DNA of 64,000 nucleotides from Candidatus Zixiibacteriota bacterium (GCA_022571985.1 JACZWU010000002.1:424136-488135), one strand, 5' to 3'; shown: positions 52,918 to 62,609, counted from the first letter of the stretch. Numbers and translations are program-made. The notes: generated from the sequence alone by a model not told the origin.

Positions 52918-53972
52918 TGAATAAACTTACCATGAATTTATTTGCGGCCTTAATATTTCTGCTCCTGTCGCCGGAGATTTTTGCCCAAACTATTATAAAA
53001 ACTGAAGGCGGTGTCTATACCACGCGCGAAATACGAGCTAAAATAAAGATTGGCGATCGTACAAGTTTGCAGATAAGAGCGGCCTCTAATCTGCCAGGTA
53101 AATTAACTATTGAAGTTGCCAGGACGGATAAAGTCAAAATCAGTTATTTCAAAAAGGCCAAGGCCAACAGTATGGACGAGGCGGTTGATTACATTGATCT
53201 AATCGCCGTAGTGCTAAGAAGCGGCCCGAAAAATATCAAACTTGAGCTGCGCTCGCCAAATCCGGCACCCTGGACAGATGATAATCAATGGGGACGGGTT
53301 GAAGCAAAAATAACGATTCCAGAGAATTACTCAGTATTAATAGAAGCTCCCCTTTTTGATGTGACGGCAGTCGGCCCGTTTAAGTCGATGGAAATTCTTT
53401 CTTCTCTGGGTCGGATTAATGTAAAAAACGTAACCAGAAAACTCGTAGTTTCCACAACTAATCGCCGGCTTGATGTTTCTGATATAACCGGAGAAATATC
53501 TTTATTTACTTCAAATGCCATGCTTACGGCCAGGAACCTGATCAGCCTTGACAAAAGAGCCGATATAGAAAACGAAAACGGAGATATCCGAATCAGAGGT
53601 TTTAAAGGCGAGCTATTTATCGAAGGAAGCTACGGCAGGATTCAACTGTCGGATTTTTATATCACGGGCAGGCGCAACATTATAAAAGGCATGTCAGGTC
53701 CGATAAAACTAGAGATTTCCGGAATCGATCGGGCCCAGCTGCGAATTACCAACCGCTTTGAAGATATCGAAATTAATCTGCCCGATTCTACTTCGGCTGC
53801 CTTTTCTCTGGTAGTCGACGAGGGCGGCAAGATTGAAGTATCAAATATTGATTTTAGAACCAAACTTATTGAGCATAATCGCATGAACTTAGTTTCCGGT
53901 AATGGCCAGTCTATTATCAGCGGCTCAGTACGAGGCAGCGGTAATATTTATATAAGAGGCTACGATGATTAA
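52917..53972 (+). CDS. Secreted DUF4097-like putative adhesin
   Basis: A 351-residue protein with a signal peptide ending in FAQT and a parallel beta-helix-like repeat (RRLDVSDITGEISLFTSNAM, IENENGDIRIRGFKGELF, GSGNIYIRGYDD). The DIxxxNGxIxI pattern is typical of DUF4097 (putative adhesin). It sits between a methyltransferase and a barrel-SppA gene, overlapping both (1 and 8 bases), so it is co-translated with them. An envelope stress or structural role is a guess. Confidence 0.78.
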   Translation: MNKLTMNLFAALIFLLLSPEIFAQTIIKTEGGVYTTREIRAKIKIGDRTSLQIRAASNLPGKLTIEVARTDKVKISYFKKAKANSMDEAVDYIDLIAVVLRSGPKNIKLELRSPNPAPWTDDNQWGRVEAKITIPENYSVLIEAPLFDVTAVGPFKSMEILSSLGRINVKNVTRKLVVSTTNRRLDVSDITGEISLFTSNAMLTARNLISLDKRADIENENGDIRIRGFKGELFIEGSYGRIQLSDFYITGRRNIIKGMSGPIKLEISGIDRAQLRITNRFEDIEINLPDSTSAAFSLVVDEGGKIEVSNIDFRTKLIEHNRMNLVSGNGQSIISGSVRGSGNIYIRGYDD

Positions 53973-56385
53973 AACATTTAGAAACTTAAGTTTAAGTCTG
54001 GCAGTTGGTGCTGTCATCTTTCTTCAGTCAGTTACCTTAGAAGCCGGAGAGAGAGTGTCCATACCTGACGGCGTATATTATTTCAAAAGCGCTTCCAATG
54101 TATTTGGCTTTGAGTCGGCTTGGATAAATCCGGCCGGTCTGAGCCGCTACACCGGCAGCGGTGTGCTGCTGATGGCCGATTATCTGGATGGTGATATTGC
54201 CAAAAGCTGGGGTATTCTTTTAAATAGTGAAGAGTCTGCTATGGGTTATCGCAGAATTTATAATCCGGCGGGTGAAGATTATAAAGAGTATCTTCTGGCC
54301 AGCGGACTTACTCTGGGCAATCTAAATCTGGGCGGTTCTTACAGGATGTTCAAAGACGGTCCCGACATTTACAAGAACCGTCATTTCTGGAATCTTGGCC
54401 TTCTAATAAAAGGCGAAGGTAAATTCTCTTTCGGGGCTCTGTTTACAAATTTAAACCGTGGTAAAATTAACGGCGAGCGCACTGAAGTTGAAAAAACGTA
54501 TTCTGTTTCGTATCGTCCATTTGAGCAGCAGCTGACCCTTTCAGTTGACGTTGTCAAGACTTCCTCAATTGATTACAGCGATGCGGACTACACCTATAGT
54601 GCCATATATAAGCCGCATCCGGCGCTGCTCATTGAAGGACTGATAGATTCCAGACAGAATTTCAGCATTGGCCTGAAAACTAATCTATTAAGATACTTTG
54701 TCGGCGGCCAGAGCAGCTTTGACCGCGATGGCGGGGGCAGAGGAACTACGTTGTACGCAGGAAAAGTTGACCTGAAACAACCGTCATTGATTTCCTGGAA
54801 AAAGAGAAGGCTGGCGGTGGCGGTATCCGGTGGCCGTTCAGAAAATCCGCCGCGCCCGATATTTGGAGTCAAACCGCAATCATTTTATCAACTGGTCAGT
54901 AACATCTACCGCGCCGCCGATGACGCTTCTATCGGCGAAATAATATTGAAACTCAGAAACAGCACTTTCGGTTTTGCTCAGGCGCAGGAAATTCGCGAGG
55001 CTCTGAAATATTTTAAGAGCCAAAACAAAACTATCGTTTGTCACCTTTCATTGGGCAACAATATCGGCTACTACTTAGCCTCGGTCGCTGACAGTATTCT
55101 GATGCCGCCGGTCAGTCAGTTAAATCTGGTTGGACTGAGAGCCGAGCTGACCTACTATGCCGGAACACTTTCAAAATTAGGGGCAGAACTTGATATCGTA
55201 AAAATAGGCGATTACAAAACAGCGCCGGACAGATTTACCCGCACAGGCTCAAGCGAACAGGAAAGAGAACAGATAAATCGTATATTGGATAATCTATACG
55301 ATCAATTTGTAAACGATATCGGTCAGTCACGATCACTTTCGGCTGACTCGGTCAGAAAGATAATCGACAACGGACCGTTCACTTCAGCCGAAGCGCTAAG
55401 TTATGGATTAGTACAGGGTTTGAGTTACGCCGACGAAATGCACAAAAATTTCCTGCGCGGCATGCCAGAGATATCGTTTCGAAAATATCTGAGTGATACT
55501 TTGTTAAATGACGGCTGGCCGGCCAGACCTAAAATTGCGGTAGTTGTGGCCGAAGGGGAAATCAATTTTTCCAGCCGGGGTCTGTTGCCGTTTTCAAGAA
55601 AAGAGAATGCCACTCCCAAGGATCTTAGCAGAGCCTTTGCCAGAGCCGCAGGGGATAAGAACGTAAAAGGAATAGTTTTCAGAGTCAATTCACCCGGCGG
55701 ATTTGTAATTCCCGGCGAAGAGATTTTTCATGCGGCAGATAAGGCCTCACGCCAGAAACCGCTGATTATATCAATGGCCAATCTGGCGGCCTCGGGGGGG
55801 TACTACATCGCTATGTCGGGCGACAGAATATTTGCCGATGCCGGCACCATAACCGGTTCAATAGGCATATATGGCGGCAAGTTGAATCTTAAAAAGCTCT
55901 ATGAGAAAATCGAACTGAAAAAAGAGCTTTACTCCAGAGGCAAGTTTTCGGGAATGATGAGTTCTATGCGGCCATTCACCCCAGATGAAAGAAAAAAGCA
56001 GATGTCTCACATTCAAGAGTTCTATGACTATTTCGTTGAATTGGTTGCCGAAAATAGAAAGCTGTCTCCGGATTCGATTGACAATCTGGCTCGCGGCAGA
56101 GTCTGGACAGGTCAGGAAGCTCGTGCTATCGGTCTAGTTGATGAGATAGGCGGTCTCAGAAAGGCGATAGCCTTTACAGCAGAAAAATTAAATCTGAAAG
56201 ACTATCGGGTTGAATTTTATCCTGAAAAACGTCCTTTATTTCTTCTGCCCGGCAGCCGTTTCCTGAGCTCTGTAAGTTCGTTTTTTGGTCTGGGACAATC
56301 TCAGAATGACAACAGCGACAGTGATTTTCAGATTGAAGAAAACGGGATTTTAGCCAGAATGCCGTTTGATATCATTATCGAGTAG
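53965..56385 (+). CDS. sppA: Signal peptide peptidase SppA fused to an N-terminal barrel-like domain
   Basis: An 806-residue protein. After a signal peptide come about 240 residues of beta-rich sequence with PorV-like features (VFGFESAWINPAGLSRYTGSG, ALFTNLNRGKINGERT). Then two SppA domains: the first (about 295-500) carries the catalytic lysine K418 (GDYKTAPDRF); the second (about 525-735) carries the nucleophile S610 (NLAASGGYYIAMSG). This is the tandem arrangement of E. coli SppA, which degrades leftover signal peptides. E. coli SppA has no barrel-like part; the fusion would put the peptidase at or under the outer membrane. Eight-base overlap with the DUF4097 gene. Confidence 0.87.
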   Translation: MIKTFRNLSLSLAVGAVIFLQSVTLEAGERVSIPDGVYYFKSASNVFGFESAWINPAGLSRYTGSGVLLMADYLDGDIAKSWGILLNSEESAMGYRRIYNPAGEDYKEYLLASGLTLGNLNLGGSYRMFKDGPDIYKNRHFWNLGLLIKGEGKFSFGALFTNLNRGKINGERTEVEKTYSVSYRPFEQQLTLSVDVVKTSSIDYSDADYTYSAIYKPHPALLIEGLIDSRQNFSIGLKTNLLRYFVGGQSSFDRDGGGRGTTLYAGKVDLKQPSLISWKKRRLAVAVSGGRSENPPRPIFGVKPQSFYQLVSNIYRAADDASIGEIILKLRNSTFGFAQAQEIREALKYFKSQNKTIVCHLSLGNNIGYYLASVADSILMPPVSQLNLVGLRAELTYYAGTLSKLGAELDIVKIGDYKTAPDRFTRTGSSEQEREQINRILDNLYDQFVNDIGQSRSLSADSVRKIIDNGPFTSAEALSYGLVQGLSYADEMHKNFLRGMPEISFRKYLSDTLLNDGWPARPKIAVVVAEGEINFSSRGLLPFSRKENATPKDLSRAFARAAGDKNVKGIVFRVNSPGGFVIPGEEIFHAADKASRQKPLIISMANLAASGGYYIAMSGDRIFADAGTITGSIGIYGGKLNLKKLYEKIELKKELYSRGKFSGMMSSMRPFTPDERKKQMSHIQEFYDYFVELVAENRKLSPDSIDNLARGRVWTGQEARAIGLVDEIGGLRKAIAFTAEKLNLKDYRVEFYPEKRPLFLLPGSRFLSSVSSFFGLGQSQNDNSDSDFQIEENGILARMPFDIIIE

Positions 56386-56519
56386 TTGCTTCCGGCAATT
56401 TCAAAAGCTATCATAAACAAGTAATACGGGAGTGCGGTTCTCCATCAAATTGCTTGAGAACGTTATTTCTAGTAACTATTTTCGATGAATATAATTTGTA
56501 ACTGCCTGTGGAGGGAATA

Positions 56520-58169
56520 ATGCCTACTGCCGCCCAAGTGATGGTCAAAGCTTTAGAGAATGAAAATGTAAAATATATTTTTGGTCTACCCGGTGAAGAA
56601 AATATTGATTTTATGGAAGCTGTCCGCAATTCTAATATTCAATTTATTTTAACCCGTCATGAGCAGGGCGCCGGATTCATGGCCGATATCTATGGACGAC
56701 TGACCGGTAAGGCCGGAGTTTGTCTGGCCACACTGGGGCCGGGTGCGACCAATTTATTTACGCCGGTTGCCGATGCCAATCTCGACCGGGCGCCGCTGGT
56801 CGCCATCACCGGGCAGTCGGGCACAGCTCAGATGCACAAAGAGTCGCATCAGTATATTGATATAGTGTCAATGTTTAAGCCGATCACTAAATGGAATACC
56901 CGTATCAGTCAGGCCGATATTGTAGCAGAAGCAGTCCGCAAAGCCTTTAAGACAGCCGAATCTGAAAAACCGGGGGCGACCCATCTGGAACTCCCCGAAG
57001 ATATCGCCGAGCAGGAATGCCAGAAGCCGGAGTATTTTGAAGTCCGCAAAGTCCGCCGGCCGGCGCCTGATTATAAAGCTGTTAAAATGGCTATGGATTT
57101 AATCAAAAAGGCTAAAAGGCCTCTGATACTGGCCGGCAACGGCACTCTGCGAAAACGTGCCACCAAGCAGCTTCGCAAGTTCTTAGAGAGCACAGGAATC
57201 GGTACCTGCAATACTTTTATGGGCAAAGGAGCCGCCGGCTACAAATATGATAACAATCTCTTTACCATCGGGCTGCAGTCACGCGACCATGTTACCTTCG
57301 CGTTCGAAGAAGCAGATTTGATTATTGCTATCGGTTATGACATTGTCGAATATTCGCCGCGTTTCTGGAATCCGGATGGCAAAAAAAGAATTATCCATAT
57401 CGATTTTGATCAGGCCGAAGTCGACTACTGGTACCATCCCGAAGTTGAACTGGTCGGCGATATTGCTTCGACACTCTGGGAGCTGAATGAAAAAATTGAT
57501 GACAGTTTCCCTAAAGGTAAGGGCGAGTTTATCAAAAAGCACCGCGCCAATATCTTAAAAGATTTAGAAGAGCATGCTGACAGCACAGATTTTCCGGTCA
57601 AGCCTCAGAAAATAATTCATGATATTCGGGCGGTACTTGATGACCATGATATTCTGCTTTCCGATGTAGGCGCCCACAAAATGTGGATTGCCCGCATGTA
57701 CATAGCCAACGAGCCGAATACCTGTCTTATTTCCAACGGCTTCGCTACTATGGGTATCGCGCTGCCGGGTGGGATCGCAGCTAAACTTGTTTATCCGGAC
57801 CGCAAAGTTATGACCGTCTCGGGCGACGGTGGTTTTATGATGAACGCTCAGGAACTGGAAACAGCAGTGCGTCTGAAGACTCCGACTGTCAATATGATCT
57901 GGACCGACGGTACTTTTGGTCTTATCGAATGGAAACAGATAAACAAATATGGCCATGCTTTCGGCACAGAATTCAATAATCCCGACTGGGTACAGTTCGC
58001 CGAAAGTTTCGGCGCGGTTGGCATGAAAGTAAACAAGGGTGATAATCTTCAGGAAATTTTAAAAGAAGCTTTTGCTTTTAATAAGCCGGTAGTGATTGAC
58101 TGCCCGGTGGATTATTCTGAAAATATGAAGCTGACCGAACGGCTGGGGCAACTTGTTTGTCCGCTGTAG
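56520..58169 (+). CDS. Acetolactate-synthase-like thiamine-diphosphate enzyme
   Basis: A 549-residue ThDP-dependent carboligase/decarboxylase. GGAGGGAATA places the ATG (an upstream GTG four codons earlier is not needed). Features: FGLPGEENIDFM (N-terminal Pyr domain), catalytic Glu in RHEQGAGFMADIYGR, GKAGVCLATLGPGATNL, and the ThDP motif GDGGFMMNAQELETAVRL with WTDGTFGLIEWKQ. It resembles catabolic acetolactate synthases (AlsS), which need no small subunit; none is adjacent. The partner aldehyde dehydrogenase begins 37 bases downstream, so the true product could instead be another 2-oxo-acid-derived aldehyde. Confidence 0.85.
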   Translation: MPTAAQVMVKALENENVKYIFGLPGEENIDFMEAVRNSNIQFILTRHEQGAGFMADIYGRLTGKAGVCLATLGPGATNLFTPVADANLDRAPLVAITGQSGTAQMHKESHQYIDIVSMFKPITKWNTRISQADIVAEAVRKAFKTAESEKPGATHLELPEDIAEQECQKPEYFEVRKVRRPAPDYKAVKMAMDLIKKAKRPLILAGNGTLRKRATKQLRKFLESTGIGTCNTFMGKGAAGYKYDNNLFTIGLQSRDHVTFAFEEADLIIAIGYDIVEYSPRFWNPDGKKRIIHIDFDQAEVDYWYHPEVELVGDIASTLWELNEKIDDSFPKGKGEFIKKHRANILKDLEEHADSTDFPVKPQKIIHDIRAVLDDHDILLSDVGAHKMWIARMYIANEPNTCLISNGFATMGIALPGGIAAKLVYPDRKVMTVSGDGGFMMNAQELETAVRLKTPTVNMIWTDGTFGLIEWKQINKYGHAFGTEFNNPDWVQFAESFGAVGMKVNKGDNLQEILKEAFAFNKPVVIDCPVDYSENMKLTERLGQLVCPL

Positions 58170-58206
58170 CATGCATAAGATTAGAGAAATAAGAGGAGCA
58201 GCATAG

Positions 58207-59631
58207 ATGGCCAGGCATTATAAAATTTACTTAGGCGGCAAGTGGGTTGACCGTAAAGAAAAAATAGAAGTCAGATCACCCTACGACGGCAAAGTGGCCG
58301 GTACGGTGGCGATGGCTTCCAAGGCTGATTTTACCAAAGCGATTGATATTGCCGAGAAAGCCTTTGAAAAAACCAGACAGCTGCCATCGTATGTGCGCGA
58401 AGAAGCCTGTCTGGCGGTGTCTGAGGGATTAAGAAAAAACAGCAACAAGTTTGCCAGGATGATGTCTCTTGAGATCGGCAAAGCTCTGAAAGATTCCGAA
58501 GTTGAAGTATTCCGGGCGGTGCAGGTTTTTAAGATAGCTGCCGAAGAAGCCAAGCGGGTTGGTGGTGAGATTATGGATTTTGATTCTATTCCCGGCAACG
58601 AAAAACGGCTGGGGCTTATCCGCCGTTTTCCTATCGGAGTGCTTTCGGGAATTGCGCCTTTCAATTTTCCGCTTAATTTGGTAGCGCACAAAGTTGCCCC
58701 GGCCATGGCCTCGGGTAACTGCATGATATTGAAACCAGCCCCGACTACTCCCATCATTGCCATGATGTTGGCTGAGCTGATTGACAAGACCGATTATCCC
58801 AAAGGCGCCATTTCGTTTATACTGGGCAGCAACGAAAACGCCGAGCCGCTAATCAAAGACGAGCGCATCAAGCTGATAACTTTTACCGGTTCAGACAAAG
58901 TCGGCTGGTGGATTAAAGATAATTCGGGCAAAAAGCGTGTCGTACTGGAATTAGGCGGCAACGCCGGACTGGCCATAGCAGATGACGCCGATCTGGACTA
59001 CGCTGCCCTACGGGCTGTCAAAGGCTCGTTCGGGCAAGCCGGGCAGTCGTGTATCTCTGTTCAAAGAATTTTTGTGCAGGAAAAAGTTTACGACAAGTTC
59101 TTAAAAAACTTCGTAGCCAGAACAAAAAAACTAAAACTCGGCAATCCTCTGAGCAAGACCACCGATATCGGCACCCTGGTAAATGCTCAGGCGGTAAAGA
59201 ACACTCAAGCGTTAGTCGATGAAGCAAAAAAACAAGGCGCCAAAGTTTTGACCGGCGGCAAAGGCAAAGGAACATTCTTTGAACCGACTATAATCACCAA
59301 TGTGAAATCATCGATGGGCGTCTGCTCCAAAGAAGCGTTTGCGCCGCTGGTGACTGTCGAAAAATACAAAACATTCACAGAGGCCGTAAGTAAGATAAAC
59401 GATTCGCAGTTCGGCCTTCAGGCCGGTATTTTCACCAACAGACTCGACGATGTCTTTTATGCTTTCAACAATGTCGAAGCCGGCGGGATTGTCATAAACG
59501 ATGTGCCCACTTTTCGGGCCGATCAGCAGCCCTTTGGCGGCTTAAAAGATTCCGGTATCGGCCGCGAGGGAATTCGATATACTATTGAAGACTATACCGA
59601 GATAAAAGTGCTGTCGTTAAACCTGAGATAG
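58207..59631 (+). CDS. NAD(P)-dependent aldehyde dehydrogenase
   Basis: A 474-residue ALDH with catalytic C282 (GQAGQSCISVQRI), general-base E248 (VVLELGGNAG, 34 residues earlier as expected), the Rossmann-type FTGSDKVGWWI and the C-terminal PFGGLKDSGIGREG signature. It oxidises an aldehyde to an acid; the substrate is not visible, but it is co-transcribed with an acetolactate-synthase-like enzyme, so an aldehyde produced or avoided by that enzyme is the likely substrate. RBS: AGAGGAGCAGCATAG. Confidence 0.92.
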   Translation: MARHYKIYLGGKWVDRKEKIEVRSPYDGKVAGTVAMASKADFTKAIDIAEKAFEKTRQLPSYVREEACLAVSEGLRKNSNKFARMMSLEIGKALKDSEVEVFRAVQVFKIAAEEAKRVGGEIMDFDSIPGNEKRLGLIRRFPIGVLSGIAPFNFPLNLVAHKVAPAMASGNCMILKPAPTTPIIAMMLAELIDKTDYPKGAISFILGSNENAEPLIKDERIKLITFTGSDKVGWWIKDNSGKKRVVLELGGNAGLAIADDADLDYAALRAVKGSFGQAGQSCISVQRIFVQEKVYDKFLKNFVARTKKLKLGNPLSKTTDIGTLVNAQAVKNTQALVDEAKKQGAKVLTGGKGKGTFFEPTIITNVKSSMGVCSKEAFAPLVTVEKYKTFTEAVSKINDSQFGLQAGIFTNRLDDVFYAFNNVEAGGIVINDVPTFRADQQPFGGLKDSGIGREGIRYTIEDYTEIKVLSLNLR

Positions 59632-59690
59632 GTGACATCGTCACGCTCTTTTTGTTAGCGTAAGGTTAGAGGAGTTTTGACAAAATTGCC

Positions 59691-60215
59691 ATGAAAATTC
59701 TAGTTCGCACTATTGTATTTACAATATTAGTTCCCGGTACTGTCGGCGGCTGGGCGCCTTACTGGATTGCGCACTCCGGGCTTGATGGACTGCTGCTGGG
59801 TAAAGCGATGAGTTCGCTGGTGACAGATATAGTCGGCCTGTTTTTTACGGCTATTGGTGCTTTAATTTATCTCTGGTGTGCTTATGATTTTGTTTTTATC
59901 GGGCGGGGCACTCCGGCGCCTTTTGCTCCACCCAAAACTCTGGTCATCCGCGGACTTTATAAACTTGTCAGAAACCCGATGTATATCGGCATTCTACTGG
60001 CTATAATCGGACAGGGTTTTATCTATGGTTCACCGCTTTTATTTCTTTACGCAATGCTGGTGTTTATCATGTTTCATTCTTTTATAGTCTTGTATGAAGA
60101 ACCAATTTTGAGAAAGATGTTCGGCTATGACTATCTGGCCTACGGCAAACAGGCCAATCGCTGGCTGCCGACTTGCTGTAAAGATTGTCAGGATTCGGAT
60201 TGCTGCGAAGAATGA
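59691..60215 (+). CDS. Isoprenylcysteine/phospholipid methyltransferase-like membrane protein
   Basis: A 174-residue integral membrane protein with about four to five spans and the ICMT/PEMT signature: LYKLVRNPMYIGILLAIIG, then YEEPILRKMFGYDYLAYGKQ (SAM-binding NPMY and E-P...Y motifs). The C terminus adds CCKDCQDSDCCEE, six Cys in a short tail that may bind metal. It probably methylates a lipid or small molecule. ATGA overlap with ridA (4 bases). Confidence 0.83.
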   Translation: MKILVRTIVFTILVPGTVGGWAPYWIAHSGLDGLLLGKAMSSLVTDIVGLFFTAIGALIYLWCAYDFVFIGRGTPAPFAPPKTLVIRGLYKLVRNPMYIGILLAIIGQGFIYGSPLLFLYAMLVFIMFHSFIVLYEEPILRKMFGYDYLAYGKQANRWLPTCCKDCQDSDCCEE

Positions 60216-60598
60216 AAAGAGTGTCTTCCGGCTCCCCCTACGAAAAAAATATCGGCTTCTCACGCGCTGTCCGTATCGGTAATATCATTGCTGTCTCAGG
60301 CACCGGGCCGATTGCGGCCGATGGCTCTACCGCTTCAGCCGGCGATGCCTACGCTCAGGCCAGACGATGCCTTGAAATTATCGCAACAGCAATCAAAGCG
60401 GCCGGCGGAAAACTTGAAAATGTTTTCAGAACCCGCATGTATATTACAGACGCTTCGAATCAGGATAAAGTCGGCCGGGCGCATGGCGAATATTTTGGCG
60501 AGATAAAACCTGCCTCTACGATGGTGGTGGTTAAAGCTTTGGTGCGCGATGACTGGCTGGTTGAAATAGAAGCCGACTGCTACGCCGGAGACGAGTAG
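60212..60598 (+). CDS. RidA-family enamine/imine deaminase
   Basis: A 128-residue Rid (YjgF/YER057c/UK114) protein. The start overlaps the methyltransferase stop (ATGA). Motifs: GFSRAVRIGNIIAVSGTGPI, RTRMYITDAS (the Arg that binds the substrate carboxylate) and VEIEADCYAG (catalytic region near the C terminus). Rid proteins hydrolyse reactive 2-aminoacrylate formed by PLP enzymes; the related Rid branches vary in substrate. Confidence 0.9.
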   Translation: MKRVSSGSPYEKNIGFSRAVRIGNIIAVSGTGPIAADGSTASAGDAYAQARRCLEIIATAIKAAGGKLENVFRTRMYITDASNQDKVGRAHGEYFGEIKPASTMVVVKALVRDDWLVEIEADCYAGDE

Positions 60599-60643
60599 TA
60601 ACTCAGGAGACATTTTGCTGTGGCTGAATTAGTCCCAAATTCC

Positions 60644-61027
60644 TTAATCTTGATGCAATCGCACCGGGCTGCCATTTAAAAAATCAGCTAATTGATTTAT
60701 TCTATGCCCTTTACGAATGAGTTCAGTTAAAGACAGATCTTTCCGGGCATGCCATCTCTCGTAAGACCGCGGATGTTTGCTGCTTATTTGGGTAATATGC
60801 AAGACTTTGGTGTTTAGCCGAATTTCGCTTTCTAAACAAATATTATTGTTATCAATCAGAATAGACTCGATAATGTCTTTGCAGAGCTGTGCGGTATTCA
60901 TTATGTCTGCCATGGTAATTTGCGGATATAAGGCTATGACCTGTTTATAGGTAGATCCGCGGCTTAAGAGATTCAGTATGTCAAGGACCGACACCCCGGT
61001 GTCCCTAATCAGGATTGACTTTTCCAT
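60644..61027 (-). CDS. DUF433-domain protein (antitoxin-like)
   Basis: A 127-residue protein matching the DUF433 helix-turn-helix: IRDTGVSVLDILNLLSRGST (the Gly and Val-Leu core), then VIALYPQITMADIMNTAQL. Related proteins act as VapB-like antitoxins or phage regulators. GAGGGGAATTT precedes the ATG. No toxin gene overlaps it: the plus-strand endonuclease IV gene begins 138 bases away, and no PIN protein is seen within the window. Confidence 0.7.
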   Translation of the reverse strand: MEKSILIRDTGVSVLDILNLLSRGSTYKQVIALYPQITMADIMNTAQLCKDIIESILIDNNNICLESEIRLNTKVLHITQISSKHPRSYERWHARKDLSLTELIRKGHRINQLADFLNGSPVRLHQD

Positions 61028-61165
61028 AAATTCCCCTCACTTTGCTTACAGTCGCAATAAAAGGGGTGGACTGTCAGCGACTGTCAGTTTAAATTGAGAG
61101 ATATTTAAAAGTGAGATTGATAAAATTTGAGCAAAGTCAGATGATTCTGCAAAGGAAATAATTAA

Positions 61166-62014
61166 ATGCAATTTGGAGCACACGAATCGATTGCCGGAGG
61201 GATTTTTAACGCCATCGAACGCGGGCAGACGGCCACCTGCGACACCATTCAGATGTTTAACAAATCCAACAGTCAATGGCGGGCCAAAAAAATTGAGCAA
61301 GCTGAGCTTGACAAATATTTCGAAAAAATAAAAGAGACCAGCGTGACTGTTGCGACCTCGCACAGCAGCTATCTGATAAATATTGCCTCGCCAGTCAAAG
61401 AGCTCAATGAAAAATCATACAATGCGCTCAAAGAAGAGATGGAGCGCTGCCAGATGCTCGAGATCCCCAATCTGGTTATGCACCCGGGTTCGCATGTCGG
61501 CACCGGCGAAGAGGCCGGTATCAAACGAATTATCAAAAACTTAAACAAGTTATTCAAAGAGCTCAAAAATAATAATGTCTGTCTGTTACTTGAAACAACC
61601 GCCGGGCAGGGGAGTAATCTGGGTTATACCTTTGAGCAGATTGGCGAGATGATTGACGGCGTCAAAATTCAGGACCATATCGGAGTCTGTCTTGATACCT
61701 GCCATATTTTTGCGGCCGGATATCCTATCAGCGACCCCAAAGAATATAAAAAGACGATGAAAAAGTTCGACGATATTATCGGTATAGACAAACTTAAGAT
61801 TATACATATGAACGATTCCAAAAAAGAGTTCGGTTCCAGACGCGACCGCCACGAGCATATTGGCAAAGGGCATATCGGCATTGAAGCTTTTCGCAATATC
61901 GTCAATGACAAACGCTTAAAAAAGATACCGATGATACTCGAAACTCCTAAAGAAGAAGAACTAAAAGAAGATATCGAGAATTTGAAAGTACTACGGAGTT
62001 TAGTGAAGAAGTAA
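61166..62014 (+). CDS. nfo: Endonuclease IV (AP endonuclease)
   Basis: A 282-residue Nfo-type enzyme that cuts 5' to abasic sites in base-excision repair. Conserved metal-binding and active-site motifs are all present: LVMHPGSHVGTG, LLLETTAGQG, GVCLDTCHIFAAGY, IIHMNDSKKEFGS (DSK), RHEHIGKGHIG and MILETPKE. Three zinc ions are bound by these His, Glu and Asp residues. AAGGAAATAATTAA gives the start; the divergent DUF433 gene is 138 bases upstream. Confidence 0.94.
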   Translation: MQFGAHESIAGGIFNAIERGQTATCDTIQMFNKSNSQWRAKKIEQAELDKYFEKIKETSVTVATSHSSYLINIASPVKELNEKSYNALKEEMERCQMLEIPNLVMHPGSHVGTGEEAGIKRIIKNLNKLFKELKNNNVCLLLETTAGQGSNLGYTFEQIGEMIDGVKIQDHIGVCLDTCHIFAAGYPISDPKEYKKTMKKFDDIIGIDKLKIIHMNDSKKEFGSRRDRHEHIGKGHIGIEAFRNIVNDKRLKKIPMILETPKEEELKEDIENLKVLRSLVKK

Positions 62015-62027
62015 GAATGGTGAGGAT

Positions 62028-62609
62028 TTGAAAAGTTCAACAGAATTAAAACCTTCATCTATATCATTAGTCGGTTGGTTTTTGGTAATGGTTGCGGCTT
62101 TGACTATTTTGAGCAGCGCAGCCAGTTTGCTTAAAATGAACTACAGTTCTACTGAAAGCGTCGAAATAAGAAAACCGTTTGGAAAGTCTACTCTGGTTGG
62201 ACGAAAGATTAATTTTAGTTTTATGCTTCAGTCACATGTGACTCCCTTGAATATCTTCAATATTTTGTCTGGCGTTGCCCTGTTGTTTGGAAGTATTAAT
62301 TTTTTAAAGTTAAAAAGCTGGGCACGTCTTATGCTCGAAATATTAGCTTGGATATATATGGCAGAAATGATTGTGTTGTTTGTTTTGGTAAAAGTGTTTG
62401 GAATCCAGGAAATCTATTTCGTTCCTCAATTCATTGAAGACGAGAGAGCAAATAGTGGTGTCAAGACAATGGTTACAGTCATTTTTGTTGTTTCTGGAAT
62501 TGCCTACGTTGTAATAACAGGATTCGTATTGAAGCATTTAAGAGGAGGCACAATTCGAAGCTGGATGAAATCACCAGCCGAGCCTATTGTGGAAATAGAG
62601 CAATCTTAG
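62028..62609 (+). CDS. Four-span membrane protein of unknown function
   Basis: A 193-residue membrane protein with about four spans (LVGWFLVMVAALTILSSAASL, IFNILSGVALLFGSINFL, WARLMLEILAWIYMAEMIVLF, TVIFVVSGIAYVVITGFVL) and a short charged C terminus. It follows nfo by 13 bases and uses a TTG start after GGTGAGGA. I recognise no family. Its bases are more A/T-rich than nfo's. Confidence 0.65.
   Translation: MKSSTELKPSSISLVGWFLVMVAALTILSSAASLLKMNYSSTESVEIRKPFGKSTLVGRKINFSFMLQSHVTPLNIFNILSGVALLFGSINFLKLKSWARLMLEILAWIYMAEMIVLFVLVKVFGIQEIYFVPQFIEDERANSGVKTMVTVIFVVSGIAYVVITGFVLKHLRGGTIRSWMKSPAEPIVEIEQS

Noticed and set aside
56508..56519. Upstream GTG as the start of the acetolactate-synthase-like gene
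   Set aside because: It overlaps the Shine-Dalgarno that serves the ATG at 56520.
60644..61027. Toxin-antitoxin pair with the DUF433 gene
   Set aside because: No toxin-like gene overlaps or adjoins it on the same strand.
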